DNA of 13,148 bases from Flavobacteriales bacterium CG18_big_fil_WC_8_21_14_2_50_32_9 (GTDB lineage: Bacteria > Bacteroidota > Bacteroidia > Flavobacteriales_E > Vicingaceae): NCBI GenBank assembly GCA_002770955.1, contig PCUH01000259.1:1-13148 (forward strand). The letters are read 5' to 3'. The notes beneath the pieces are model-generated. The model had not been told where the DNA came from, did no database searches, and saw only the letters and a program-made list of their open reading frames with translations. The translations under genes and the position numbers were made by a program. The number at the start of each line of letters is the position of its first letter. The stretch's first letter is position 1. Shown here one piece after another: positions 1 to 5,789 of the stretch.

Positions 1-42
1 TAATGACAAATGCCTAATGCCTAATGACCAATTCTCAATTAA
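1..42. repeat. Degenerate 7-bp tandem repeat array, cut by window start
   Basis: The bases divide without remainder into six heptamers: TAATGAC, AAATGCC, TAATGCC, TAATGAC, CAATTCT, CAATTAA. The first four differ from each other at one or two positions; the last two are more decayed. The array probably continues to the left of the window. A similar heptad array lies at 12806-12840. Degenerate heptamer arrays are, as I recall, common in intergenic DNA of Bacteroidota; their role is not known to me. Confidence 0.65.
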
Positions 43-66
43 CTTTATAAACTTTTCAATAAATAA

Positions 67-97
67 TTGCATAATCCGTCAAACAAAATTATATTTG
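67..97 (+). promoter_or_regulatory. Bacteroidota-type promoter of the STAS-rnz operon
   Basis: A perfect TAnnTTTG box (TATATTTG, 90-97) is preceded by TTG at 67-69 with a 20-base spacer, matching the -33/-7 layout recognised by the Bacteroidota primary sigma factor. Transcription would start near 102-105, giving a leader of under 20 bases before the ATG at 121. The TTG at 67 is thus better read as the -33 box than as a start codon. Confidence 0.65.
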
Positions 98-120
98 TAA
101 ACAAAACAATTTTTATTCAA

Positions 121-489
121 ATGAGTTTTAACACAGAAAAGAAAAATAATTTCACACTACTGACTTTTAGTACAGATAAATTAGACAGCATTGTTTCTCC
201 TGACGTTAAATCAGAATTGGTTTTGGTCTTTAAAAATGGAGAAAACAATGTAATTGTAGATTTATCGAGCGTACGTTATTGTGATTCATCTGGATTAAGT
301 TCTCTTTTAATAGGATATAGACTAGCTCAAGAATCCAACGGAATTTTTATTATTTGTGGATTACAAACGGCAGTACAAAAATTAATCACCATATCTCAGT
401 TAGACTCCATAATAGAGATTACTAAAACATTACCTGAAGCCATAGCATTATTTACTAAATTGCAACAAGGCAAAAAAAAGGACTCTTAA
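121..489 (+). CDS. STAS-domain protein (anti-anti-sigma factor type)
   Basis: This 122-residue protein is a single STAS domain, the fold of SpoIIAA/RsbV anti-sigma factor antagonists. These cytoplasmic proteins bind an anti-sigma kinase or partner switch when unphosphorylated. The core motif is visible: a VIVDLSSV strand followed by CDSSGLSSLL at residues 54-63, where Ser57 aligns with the phosphorylated serine of SpoIIAA. An in-frame TTG at 67 would add 18 residues, but it sits in the promoter, so the ATG at 121 is chosen. The stop codon is followed directly by the rnz ATG, so the two are cotranscribed and probably translationally coupled. No anti-sigma kinase or sigma gene is in the window; a SpoIIE-type phosphatase is encoded at 9532-12756. 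The true partner is not known. Confidence 0.85.
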   Translation: MSFNTEKKNNFTLLTFSTDKLDSIVSPDVKSELVLVFKNGENNVIVDLSSVRYCDSSGLSSLLIGYRLAQESNGIFIICGLQTAVQKLITISQLDSIIEITKTLPEAIALFTKLQQGKKKDS

Positions 490-1413
490 ATGTCAAATTT
501 CAATGTCTTGATATTAGGTAGTGCATCCGCAACACCAACACTTCATAGAAATCCTACATCTCAATTAGTAACGATTAATCAGCAATTATACTTGATAGAT
601 TGTGGTGAAGGAACTCAACTTCAGCTTAGAAAACATAACGTAAATTTTAACCGCATCCATCATATTTTTATTAGCCATTTGCATGGTGATCATTATTTAG
701 GATTAATTGGACTGTTGCAAACCATGCATTTGTTGGGAAGAGAAAATGAGTTAACTGTTTTTGGACCTAAAAATCTCAAGGAAATTATAGAAGTTCATTT
801 CAAATATTCTAAAAGTTATCCAAGCTATTCGTTGAATTTCGTTGAATTATCAACAGAATCTCCATCAATTATTTATGAAACAGATAAACTAACTGTTGAA
901 ACCATTATTTTAACGCATCGATTACCTTGTACTGGTTTTTTGTTTAAAGAAAAAGCAAAACCTCGAAGAATAAATCCTCAAGCAATAGCTCAATACAATA
1001 TTCCAATTCATGCATTAAACAAGTTGAAATTAGGCCTCGATTTTATACGTTCAGAACATGATATTATCAAAAATAAGCTGTTAACTGACGATTCTTTGCC
1101 CTCATACTCCTATGCTTATTGTTCAGATACGGCTTATAATGAAGCGATTCTTTCCCAAATTGATAGGGTAAGTTTGCTCTATCATGAAGCAACATTTATG
1201 GAAATTGATAAAGATAGAGCCATAAAAACAAAACATTCAACAGCTAAAGAAGCGGCAACAATAGCCTTAAAATCAAAAGCTAACTACCTGATTATAGGTC
1301 ATTTCTCTAATAGGTATAAACACTTAGACGAATTGTTAAATGAGGCAAAAACAGTTTTTAAAAAAACAGAACTAGCTTCAGAAGGAATATGTTTTGAAGT
1401 TGCTAAGATGTAG
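490..1413 (+). CDS. rnz: Ribonuclease Z (tRNA 3' processing endonuclease)
   Basis: RNase Z (ElaC-type) is a zinc-dependent metallo-beta-lactamase-fold nuclease that cuts the 3' trailer from tRNA precursors in the cytoplasm. All metal-ligand motifs are present: SHLHGDH (His63, His65, Asp67, His68), LTHRLPCTGF (His143), CSDTAY (Asp213), HEATF (His232), HSTAKEAA (His249) and HFSNRY (His271). At 307 residues it has the usual length of the short, dimeric RNase Z form. Its ATG begins on the base after the STAS stop, so it depends on the upstream promoter at 67-97 and on coupled translation. No clear terminator follows; the next gene has its own promoter. Confidence 0.95.
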   Translation: MSNFNVLILGSASATPTLHRNPTSQLVTINQQLYLIDCGEGTQLQLRKHNVNFNRIHHIFISHLHGDHYLGLIGLLQTMHLLGRENELTVFGPKNLKEIIEVHFKYSKSYPSYSLNFVELSTESPSIIYETDKLTVETIILTHRLPCTGFLFKEKAKPRRINPQAIAQYNIPIHALNKLKLGLDFIRSEHDIIKNKLLTDDSLPSYSYAYCSDTAYNEAILSQIDRVSLLYHEATFMEIDKDRAIKTKHSTAKEAATIALKSKANYLIIGHFSNRYKHLDELLNEAKTVFKKTELASEGICFEVAKM

Positions 1414-1458
1414 TCGCAGCAATGTTAATAGCTTGTTAATAACTATTTTCATTGTTTT

Positions 1459-1488
1459 TTGTTAAAGAATAGATTTATACTATTTTTG
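1459..1488 (+). promoter_or_regulatory. Bacteroidota-type promoter of the HU gene
   Basis: TTG at 1459-1461, a 19-base spacer and a perfect TAnnTTTG box (TATTTTTG, 1481-1488). The predicted transcription start near 1493-1496 leaves an A/T-rich leader of about 30 bases before the ATG at 1527, with no Shine-Dalgarno sequence, typical of highly expressed Bacteroidota genes. Confidence 0.65.
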
Positions 1489-1526
1489 GAATGATAACAA
1501 TATTTATTAATTAAAACTTTAAAATT

Positions 1527-1799
1527 ATGAACAAAGGAGAATTAATTGATGCAATCTCTAAAGATGCAGGATTAACTAAAGTTGATGCAGGAAATGCTTT
1601 AAATGCATTTGTTGCTAATGTAACAAAATCACTTAAAAAAGGTGATAATGTTCAACTAATTGGTTTTGGAACTTTTTCAATTTCTAAAAGAGCAGCTAGA
1701 ACTGGAAGAAATCCACAAACTGGTAAAGAAATTAAAATAGCAGCAAAAAAAGTTGCTAAATTTAAAGCAGGAAAAGCTTTGGCTGATACTGTAAAATAA
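1527..1799 (+). CDS. HU-family nucleoid DNA-binding protein
   Basis: A 90-residue HU/IHF-family protein, the standard length. Such proteins dimerise and bend DNA and help compact the nucleoid. The N-terminal helical dimerisation part (MNKGELIDAI onward) is followed by the family signature GFGTFSISKRAARTGRNPQTG at 46-66. It includes the flexible beta-arm with the RNP tip (Pro63) that intercalates between base pairs. The lysine-rich C-terminus is normal. The gene stands alone, with its own promoter and a strong terminator, as expected for an abundant structural protein. HU versus IHF cannot be fully settled from motifs, but a stand-alone gene with this arm sequence fits an HU homodimer. Confidence 0.93.
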   Translation: MNKGELIDAISKDAGLTKVDAGNALNAFVANVTKSLKKGDNVQLIGFGTFSISKRAARTGRNPQTGKEIKIAAKKVAKFKAGKALADTVK

Positions 1800-1818
1800 T
1801 TTTAATTTAATTATTTTC

Positions 1819-1849
1819 AAAAACCCCAGACTTTAGTCTGGGGTTTTTT
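1819..1849 (+). terminator. Intrinsic terminator of the HU gene
   Basis: A perfect stem CCCCAGAC (1824-1831) / GTCTGGGG (1836-1843) closes a TTTA loop, with an A-run before and a T-run (1844-1849) after. The flanking A5/T6 could extend the stem and would let it act on both strands, though the nearest minus-strand gene end is about 350 bases away. Confidence 0.92.
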
Positions 1850-1980
1850 GTTTTTAGAAATATTTGTATAGGTAGGTATTCTTATACTCCTCTTCTTTTT
1901 TAATACCCATAACCACATTAACCCTGAAAATTAACTTCGTTGAACTCGCAAGCTCGTTTCACAAATTTTCTACGATATAA

Positions 1981-2030
1981 GTAATACCAACAAATTTAGC
2001 TATTTTTAATAGCTCAAATTTGGGTATTAC
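1981..2030. repeat. Imperfect inverted repeat / long hairpin
   Basis: Left arm GTAATACC-AAC-AAATTT-AGCTATT (1981-2004) pairs with right arm AATAGCT-C-AAATTT-G-GGTATTAC (2008-2030) around a TTT loop. That gives 21 base pairs in three blocks of 8, 6 and 7, separated by a small internal loop and a bulge. There is no T-run after it, so it is not a standard terminator. Confidence 0.75.
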
Positions 2031-2035
2031 TATTA

Positions 2036-2047
2036 CGATAATTATCG
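2036..2047. repeat. 12-bp perfect palindrome
   Basis: CGATAATTATCG is its own reverse complement. It lies five bases after the hairpin 1981-2030. It could be a dimeric protein-binding site or part of a repeated palindromic element; no gene start is near enough for an obvious operator role. Confidence 0.6.
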
Positions 2048-2054
2048 GAAGGGA

Positions 2055-2130
2055 TTAACCGCTTTACATTCCATAGCCCTTAGCACATTCATACAATTCG
2101 CTTCGCTTTTGCATGAATAAAGCGGGTTAA
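2055..2130. repeat. Nested inverted repeat element
   Basis: Outer arms TTAACCGCTTTA (2055-2066) and TAAAGCGGGTTAA (2118-2130) are complementary apart from one extra G. Inside them, ATTCATACAA (2087-2096) and TTGCATGAAT (2109-2118) form a second stem with one A-C mismatch on the plus strand (a G-T pair on the minus strand), closing a TTCGCTTCGCTT loop. The better pairing on the minus strand suggests that any RNA structure would form from minus-strand transcription. Confidence 0.65.
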
Positions 2131-2200
2131 AAAATTAAAATGGCATAAGAAAAAAGTTACTTTCCAGTAGATATAAATCATAAGAATACAAATAAAAAAA

Positions 2201-2812
2201 TTAAAAATTATTTTCAACTTTTTTAAAAGTTAGTTTATCAATTTTTAAAAGAAGAGCTTCTAAATGAAGGGCTTCTTTTTGTCGTATTGAAATTTCTATA
2301 AAACAAGTTGTTTCAAAAACTTGTTTTTCAATATGGAATTGATTTTGTTTTATAACCTGCATAACTTCTGGCATAGTTTCATAATCAAAATATAACTCAT
2401 AAAAATTTTGCACTGTTTTTTCAATGATAGTGGCATTTTCCAACACTTCTTTTGCGGCAGTTTTATATGCACTAACCAATCCTCCAACACCCAATTTGGT
2501 TCCTCCAAAATAACGAACTATAATTATTCCAACATTAGTTATTTGTTTAGATAAAATTTGACCATAAATAGGTATTCCTGCAGAATTAGTTGGTTCACCA
2601 TCATCATTATAACGATAATTGTCATCGGTTAAACCAAGTTTATAGGCATAGCAAAAATGACGAGCATTATGATGATTTTTTTTTAGAACAAGAAGCTGAT
2701 TTTTAAATTCTTCTTCACTATGAATTGGAAAAGCAAAAGCTAAAAATTTGCTGCCTTTTTCTTTGTAAATACTTTCGGAAGAAGATGCTAAGGTTAGATA
2801 AGAATCATTCAA
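2201..2812 (-). CDS. yigZ: YigZ/IMPACT-family protein
   Basis: A 203-residue YigZ-type protein, close to the E. coli length. The family (N-terminal UPF0029/Impact domain, C-terminal ferredoxin-like domain) is conserved and cytoplasmic; eukaryotic IMPACT is tied to translational control, but the bacterial role is not settled. Diagnostic motifs are visible: NARHFCYAYK (49-58), DDGEPTNSAGIPI (70-82) and VRYFGGTKLGVGGLVSAY (99-116). The start is TTG at 2812. The only other in-frame candidate before an upstream stop is an ATT one codon earlier, and the TTG gives the N-terminus expected for the family. A TAnnTTTG box lies at 2852-2845. The gene converges on HU across the palindrome-rich gap. Confidence 0.9.
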   Translation of the reverse strand: MNDSYLTLASSSESIYKEKGSKFLAFAFPIHSEEEFKNQLLVLKKNHHNARHFCYAYKLGLTDDNYRYNDDGEPTNSAGIPIYGQILSKQITNVGIIIVRYFGGTKLGVGGLVSAYKTAAKEVLENATIIEKTVQNFYELYFDYETMPEVMQVIKQNQFHIEKQVFETTCFIEISIRQKEALHLEALLLKIDKLTFKKVENNF

Positions 2813-2844
2813 AATGAGTAAATAATTTACTTAATAAAGTAAAC

Positions 2845-2852
2845 CAAAGTTA
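2845..2852 (-). promoter_or_regulatory. Probable -7 box upstream of yigZ
   Basis: Read on the minus strand this is TAACTTTG, a perfect TAnnTTTG box 32 bases before the TTG start. No TTG at the normal -33 distance was found, so support is partial. Confidence 0.4.
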
Positions 2853-2905
2853 CTCAAAATTAAAATAAGAAATACACTTCAAATTACCAATTAGTTAATT
2901 TAAGG

Positions 2906-2937
2906 AACTAACAACCTAAGTTTTTAGGAGGTTAGTT
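2906..2937. repeat. Imperfect hairpin between the small TM gene and yigZ
   Basis: AACTAAC (2906-2912) pairs with GTTAGTT (2931-2937) and CCTAA (2915-2919) with TTAGG (2924-2928), separated by a 2x2 mismatch, with a four-base loop. It lies downstream of the minus-strand small gene ending at 2965 and could end its transcript, but there is no T-run on either side. Confidence 0.45.
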
Positions 2938-2964
2938 GTGCGGAAGAATTATAAAAAATGATTT

Positions 2965-3129
2965 TTAAGCATTTGATTTATTGCTCACTGCTTTCATTTT
3001 CTCCAACTCTTTTAGCCTTTGCATTCTTTTTTTTTTAGGAGTATAACTTTTACTCATAATATAGAGAACACCAAAAACAGCTGCTAAGAATGCTGCTGTA
3101 ATCAAAAAAATTATGAAATTTGAGTCCAT
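2965..3129 (-). CDS. Small single-TM membrane protein, 54 residues, function unknown
   Basis: An ATG-started frame of 54 codons. The product begins MDSNFIIFLITAAFLAAVFG, with one hydrophobic segment at about residues 4-25. It continues with a strongly basic, helix-prone tail (PKKKRMQRLKELEKMKAV), the layout of a small inner-membrane protein with a cytoplasmic basic tail. A run of ten A in the coding strand encodes the lysines after Pro31 and is a possible slippage site. It lies divergent to the MeaB-type gene and upstream of yigZ on the same strand, separated from yigZ by about 150 bases with a hairpin and a -7 box, so probably a separate transcript. I do not recognise the family. The clean TM-plus-basic-tail pattern supports a real gene. 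Confidence 0.6.
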   Translation of the reverse strand: MDSNFIIFLITAAFLAAVFGVLYIMSKSYTPKKKRMQRLKELEKMKAVSNKSNA

Positions 3130-3255
3130 AACATTTGGTTTTAAGTGAAGCGATAGGTAGTCAATTCAACAATAAAACATAAAAATTAGATTAATCAACT
3201 ATTAAAACCGATGAATCTTTTTATTTGTACTATGAATACAATAACGTAAGTATTT

Positions 3256-3263
3256 TAATTTTG
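3256..3263 (+). promoter_or_regulatory. Probable -7 box upstream of the MeaB-type gene
   Basis: TAATTTTG matches TAnnTTTG and ends 21 bases before the ATG at 3285. No well-placed -33 TTG was found. Its position inside the reading frame that would start with TTG at 3225 argues for the later ATG start. Confidence 0.4.
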
Positions 3264-3284
3264 TTACTTTTATCTTTCATTATT

Positions 3285-4304
3285 ATGAAAAAAAATATTA
3301 ACAACATAAAAAGGTCTCGCCAAAAATTACTTTCTGCAACTGAATATGTTGCGGCTATTCAACGAGGAGATGTTATTATGCTGAGCAAAGCAATAACGTT
3401 GGTGGAAAGTAGCAATCTTACACATCAACAATTGGCAAGTGAAATTGTTGATAATTGTTTGCCTTTTTCAGGAAATTCATTGCGAATTGGTATAACAGGC
3501 GTGCCAGGAGTAGGTAAAAGCACTTTTATTGAAGCATTAGGGAATTATTTAATTACTGAAAAAGGTAAAAAAATAGCAGTATTGGCAATAGATCCTTCTA
3601 GTGGAAAAACTGGGGGAAGTATTTTGGGCGATAAAACCCGAATGAATTTATTATCAGTTCAGAAAGATGCATTTATTCGTCCTTCGCCTTCAGCAGGTAC
3701 ATTGGGTGGTGTTGCAAGAGCAACACGAGAATCTATTATTTTGTGCGAAGCAGCAGGTTTCGATATTATTTTAATAGAAACCGTTGGTGTTGGACAATCA
3801 GAAACTGAAGTGAATGCTATGGTCGATTTTTTTCTATTACTCATGTTGGCTGGTGCTGGTGATGAGTTGCAAGGAATAAAAAGAGGGATTATGGAAATGG
3901 CGGATGCCATTGTTATTAACAAAGCAGAAGAAAATAACATTGAACAAGCAAATTTAGCCAAACGCACTTATCAAAATGCGTTGCATCTTTTCCCACCAAA
4001 TAGAAATGATTGGATGCCAAAAGTAACTACTTGCTCGGCTCTTTATAACCAAAACATAGCTGAAATTTGGCAAATTATTGATGCTTATCATCATTTAGTA
4101 ATCAGTAATGGTTTCTTTGAAATTCAACGAAAGGAACAACTCGAAAAATGGTTTGAAAAATCGGTTACCCATGCTTTTGTTTCTATGCTTATGAAAAATA
4201 AAAAAATTCAACAAGAGCTTGAAAAATTAAAAGAACAAGTTCTTTTAAATCAACTTTCACCTTACAGTGCTACTAAAAAACTACTAAATAATATTAATGT
4301 ATGA
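3285..4304 (+). CDS. meaB: MeaB/ArgK-type P-loop GTPase (methylmalonyl-CoA mutase chaperone family)
   Basis: A 339-residue SIMIBI-class GTPase. MeaB/MMAA proteins protect and reload the B12-dependent methylmalonyl-CoA mutase in the cytoplasm. Motifs by residue: Walker A GVPGVGKST (72-80), AIDPSS (101-106), the glycine-rich RPSPSAGTLGGVA segment (132-144), G3-type ETVGVGQSE (165-173), NKAE (212-215) in the place of NKxD, and CSAL (250-253). An upstream in-frame TTG (3225) would add a hydrophobic leader that overlaps a promoter box and would be odd for a cytosolic GTPase, so the ATG at 3285 is used. No mutase or cobalamin gene is in the window, so mutase partnership is inferred from the family. 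E215 in the G4 motif, where Asp is usual, is conservative. Confidence 0.9.
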   Translation: MKKNINNIKRSRQKLLSATEYVAAIQRGDVIMLSKAITLVESSNLTHQQLASEIVDNCLPFSGNSLRIGITGVPGVGKSTFIEALGNYLITEKGKKIAVLAIDPSSGKTGGSILGDKTRMNLLSVQKDAFIRPSPSAGTLGGVARATRESIILCEAAGFDIILIETVGVGQSETEVNAMVDFFLLLMLAGAGDELQGIKRGIMEMADAIVINKAEENNIEQANLAKRTYQNALHLFPPNRNDWMPKVTTCSALYNQNIAEIWQIIDAYHHLVISNGFFEIQRKEQLEKWFEKSVTHAFVSMLMKNKKIQQELEKLKEQVLLNQLSPYSATKKLLNNINV

Positions 4305-4335
4305 CTTTTGACAGTTTTTTGATTGTTTAATAGCA

Positions 4336-4343
4336 TAACTTTG
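4336..4343 (+). promoter_or_regulatory. -7 box upstream of the barrel-like protein gene
   Basis: TAACTTTG matches TAnnTTTG, 19 bases before the ATG at 4363. TTG-containing T-rich words lie upstream (near 4310 and 4321), but neither is at the ideal spacing. It indicates that the gene is not simply read through from the GTPase gene 58 bases upstream. Confidence 0.45.
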
Positions 4344-4362
4344 TTGAAATTTTTTTTTAAAA

Positions 4363-5217
4363 ATGATGCTATTAAATTTTAAATTTTCAATCCTAATAAT
4401 GGTGATATTCATTTCTTTTTCTGCTAATGCTCAAGAAGATATTCCAACCAAAGAAAACAAATCAAACAAAGGAAAATTATATGCATTTTGGGGTTGGAAC
4501 AGAGGCTGGTATTCCGATTCAGACATTCGTTTTACAGGAGAAAATTATGATTTTACGCTTTTTAATGTTAGTGCAACTGACAGACAATCGAAAGTGCGTT
4601 ATGAAACTTATTTTAAACCAACTAGGATTACTATTCCACAAACAAATCTAAGAATTGGATACTTCATTTCCGACAAATATGATATTTCGATTGGTGTTGA
4701 TCACATGAAATATGTTATGAATAGCATACAAGATGTGAAAATTAATGGATATATACATGATGGAGGTGCGTATAATGAGGATTATACCAATGATGATTTT
4801 CATATTGAAAAAAAATTTTTAAGGTTTGAACATACAGATGGGTTGAATTACCTAAACATGGAAATCACCCGAAATGATGATTTAATGGATTTGTTAAAAT
4901 GGCAATTAAACCCAAACAAAATACAAATTAATACTTTATTAGGATTTGGAGGAGGGGTGTTAATGCCTAAATCAAATGTTACACTTTGGAATACAACAAG
5001 ATATGATGAATTTCATTTTGCTGGTTATGGGTTCGCTGGAAAAATAGGATTAAATTTTACTTTTTATAAATACTTTTTTCTCAGAGCGGAATATAAAGGT
5101 GGTTTTATTGATATGCCAGATATTAGAACTTCTTCTGATTCAAAAGATAGAGCCAGTCAACATTTCTTCTTCACGGAATTGGTTACTGCTTTTGGTTTTG
5201 TTTTCCCTCTTTTTTAA
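4363..5217 (+). CDS. Exported protein, probable outer-membrane beta-barrel, function unknown
   Basis: A 284-residue protein with a clear signal peptide (hydrophobic core 8-20, likely cut after Ala23 in SANAQ). The mature part has many alternating, aromatic-rich stretches, such as KLYAFWGWNRGWYSDSDIRF, TNLRIGYFISDKYDISIGVD, FAGKIGLNFTFYKYFFLRAEYKGG and the C-terminal FFFTELVTAFGFVFPLF. It ends in phenylalanine. This pattern is typical of small outer-membrane beta-barrel proteins of Bacteroidota. I cannot name the exact family. Two adjacent ATG codons start the gene; either would give the same mature protein. A promoter box precedes it. The stop codon overlaps that of the convergent gene 5214-5735, so there is no room for a terminator between them. 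Confidence 0.75.
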   Translation: MMLLNFKFSILIMVIFISFSANAQEDIPTKENKSNKGKLYAFWGWNRGWYSDSDIRFTGENYDFTLFNVSATDRQSKVRYETYFKPTRITIPQTNLRIGYFISDKYDISIGVDHMKYVMNSIQDVKINGYIHDGGAYNEDYTNDDFHIEKKFLRFEHTDGLNYLNMEITRNDDLMDLLKWQLNPNKIQINTLLGFGGGVLMPKSNVTLWNTTRYDEFHFAGYGFAGKIGLNFTFYKYFFLRAEYKGGFIDMPDIRTSSDSKDRASQHFFFTELVTAFGFVFPLF

Positions 5218-5735
5218 AACAACTGCCTAATTTCGTTTTTTAGAATCCCAATAGCCACTTGTGTTGGCGATTTTTCCAATTTTGACATTACTTCAAAAAG
5301 TTTCTGACCTAAGTCTGTTCCTTTCGCATCGGGTGGTAAATTACCAGCAGCAATGTTCACGGCTTTTATTATATCATCTTTTACTTTTTTGATTATTTCC
5401 CATGAAGAAGATGAGATATAAACTTGCTGTGTTAAGTTGTGATCAAATTCACTCTTAATGATAGTGATAAGGTTAGATTGAAGCATTTTGGCACTCATAC
5501 CAGGCTTATGTACTCTTAAAATTAAATTTTCGGGAGAAATACGCTCTAAAAACAAAATTAAGCGTTCATAAGATTGCAACCGAAGCGGGGTTGTAATTTT
5601 CTGATTTTCTTTTCTAATTTCATAGATATGTTTGCGTTGCTCTGCATCCATAAATTTTTTAATTGTCAATAAACTAGCAGCCAATACCACCAATGAAGGT
5701 AACACATATTTTAAGATATCTAAAAAGTCTTCCAT
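5214..5735 (-). CDS. Membrane-anchored protein of unknown function, 173 residues
   Basis: One N-terminal TM segment (about residues 8-26, VLPSLVVLAASLLTI) is followed by a charged, helix-rich soluble part. That part begins with KKFMDAEQRKHIYEIRKENQ and contains PLRLQSYERLILFLERISPENL (49-70). The run from about residue 30 to 75 is likely a long helix or coiled coil. The soluble part probably faces the cytoplasm. I have a general impression that this arrangement occurs as a conserved hypothetical protein in Bacteroidota, but cannot attach a function. It has its own promoter, with the -33 box inside the end of the permease gene upstream. Its TAA shares bases with the stop of the convergent barrel-like gene (TTAA at 5214-5217). 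Confidence 0.8.
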   Translation of the reverse strand: MEDFLDILKYVLPSLVVLAASLLTIKKFMDAEQRKHIYEIRKENQKITTPLRLQSYERLILFLERISPENLILRVHKPGMSAKMLQSNLITIIKSEFDHNLTQQVYISSSSWEIIKKVKDDIIKAVNIAAGNLPPDAKGTDLGQKLFEVMSKLEKSPTQVAIGILKNEIRQLF

Positions 5736-5755
5736 AACAGTAACAAATTATTTTA

Positions 5756-5789
5756 CAAAGATAAAAAAACTACGTTAAATTATACCAAA
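5756..5789 (-). promoter_or_regulatory. Bacteroidota-type promoter of the 173-residue membrane protein gene
   Basis: On the minus strand TTTG (5789-5786), a 22-base spacer and TATCTTTG (5763-5756) match the -33/-7 pattern, ending 20 bases before the ATG at 5735. The -33 box lies in the last codons of the permease gene, so the two genes can be transcribed independently. Confidence 0.55.

Larger units (their letters stand above)
1850..2200. other. Gene-free convergent intergenic region rich in palindromes
   Basis: About 350 bases between the HU terminator and the 3' end of yigZ with no credible reading frame on either strand. It contains an imperfect 50-base hairpin (1981-2030), a 12-bp perfect palindrome (2036-2047) and a nested inverted repeat (2055-2130), listed separately. 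A weaker GGTATT (1875-1880) / AATACC (1902-1907) pair is also present. The same AATACC/GGTATT word recurs in the arms of the 1981-2030 hairpin. The base composition of 2051-2125 is less AT-rich than its surroundings. It resembles a non-coding repeated element rather than a decayed gene. Confidence 0.6.

Noticed and set aside
67..120. TTG-started N-terminal extension of the STAS protein
   Set aside because: The TTG coincides with a -33 box and the -7 box TATATTTG lies inside the extension; the ATG at 121 gives a normal STAS length.
3225..3284. TTG-started hydrophobic N-terminal extension of the MeaB-type GTPase
   Set aside because: The hydrophobic stretch arises from T-rich promoter DNA including TAATTTTG; the family is cytosolic and the ATG at 3285 fits the usual start.
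3659..3967. Minus-strand 102-codon frame inside the GTPase gene
   Set aside because: It lies opposite the conserved GTPase motifs and its product has no recognisable pattern.
4427..4651. Second plus-strand frame inside the barrel-like gene
   Set aside because: Out of frame with a complete signal-peptide-bearing gene; no motif.
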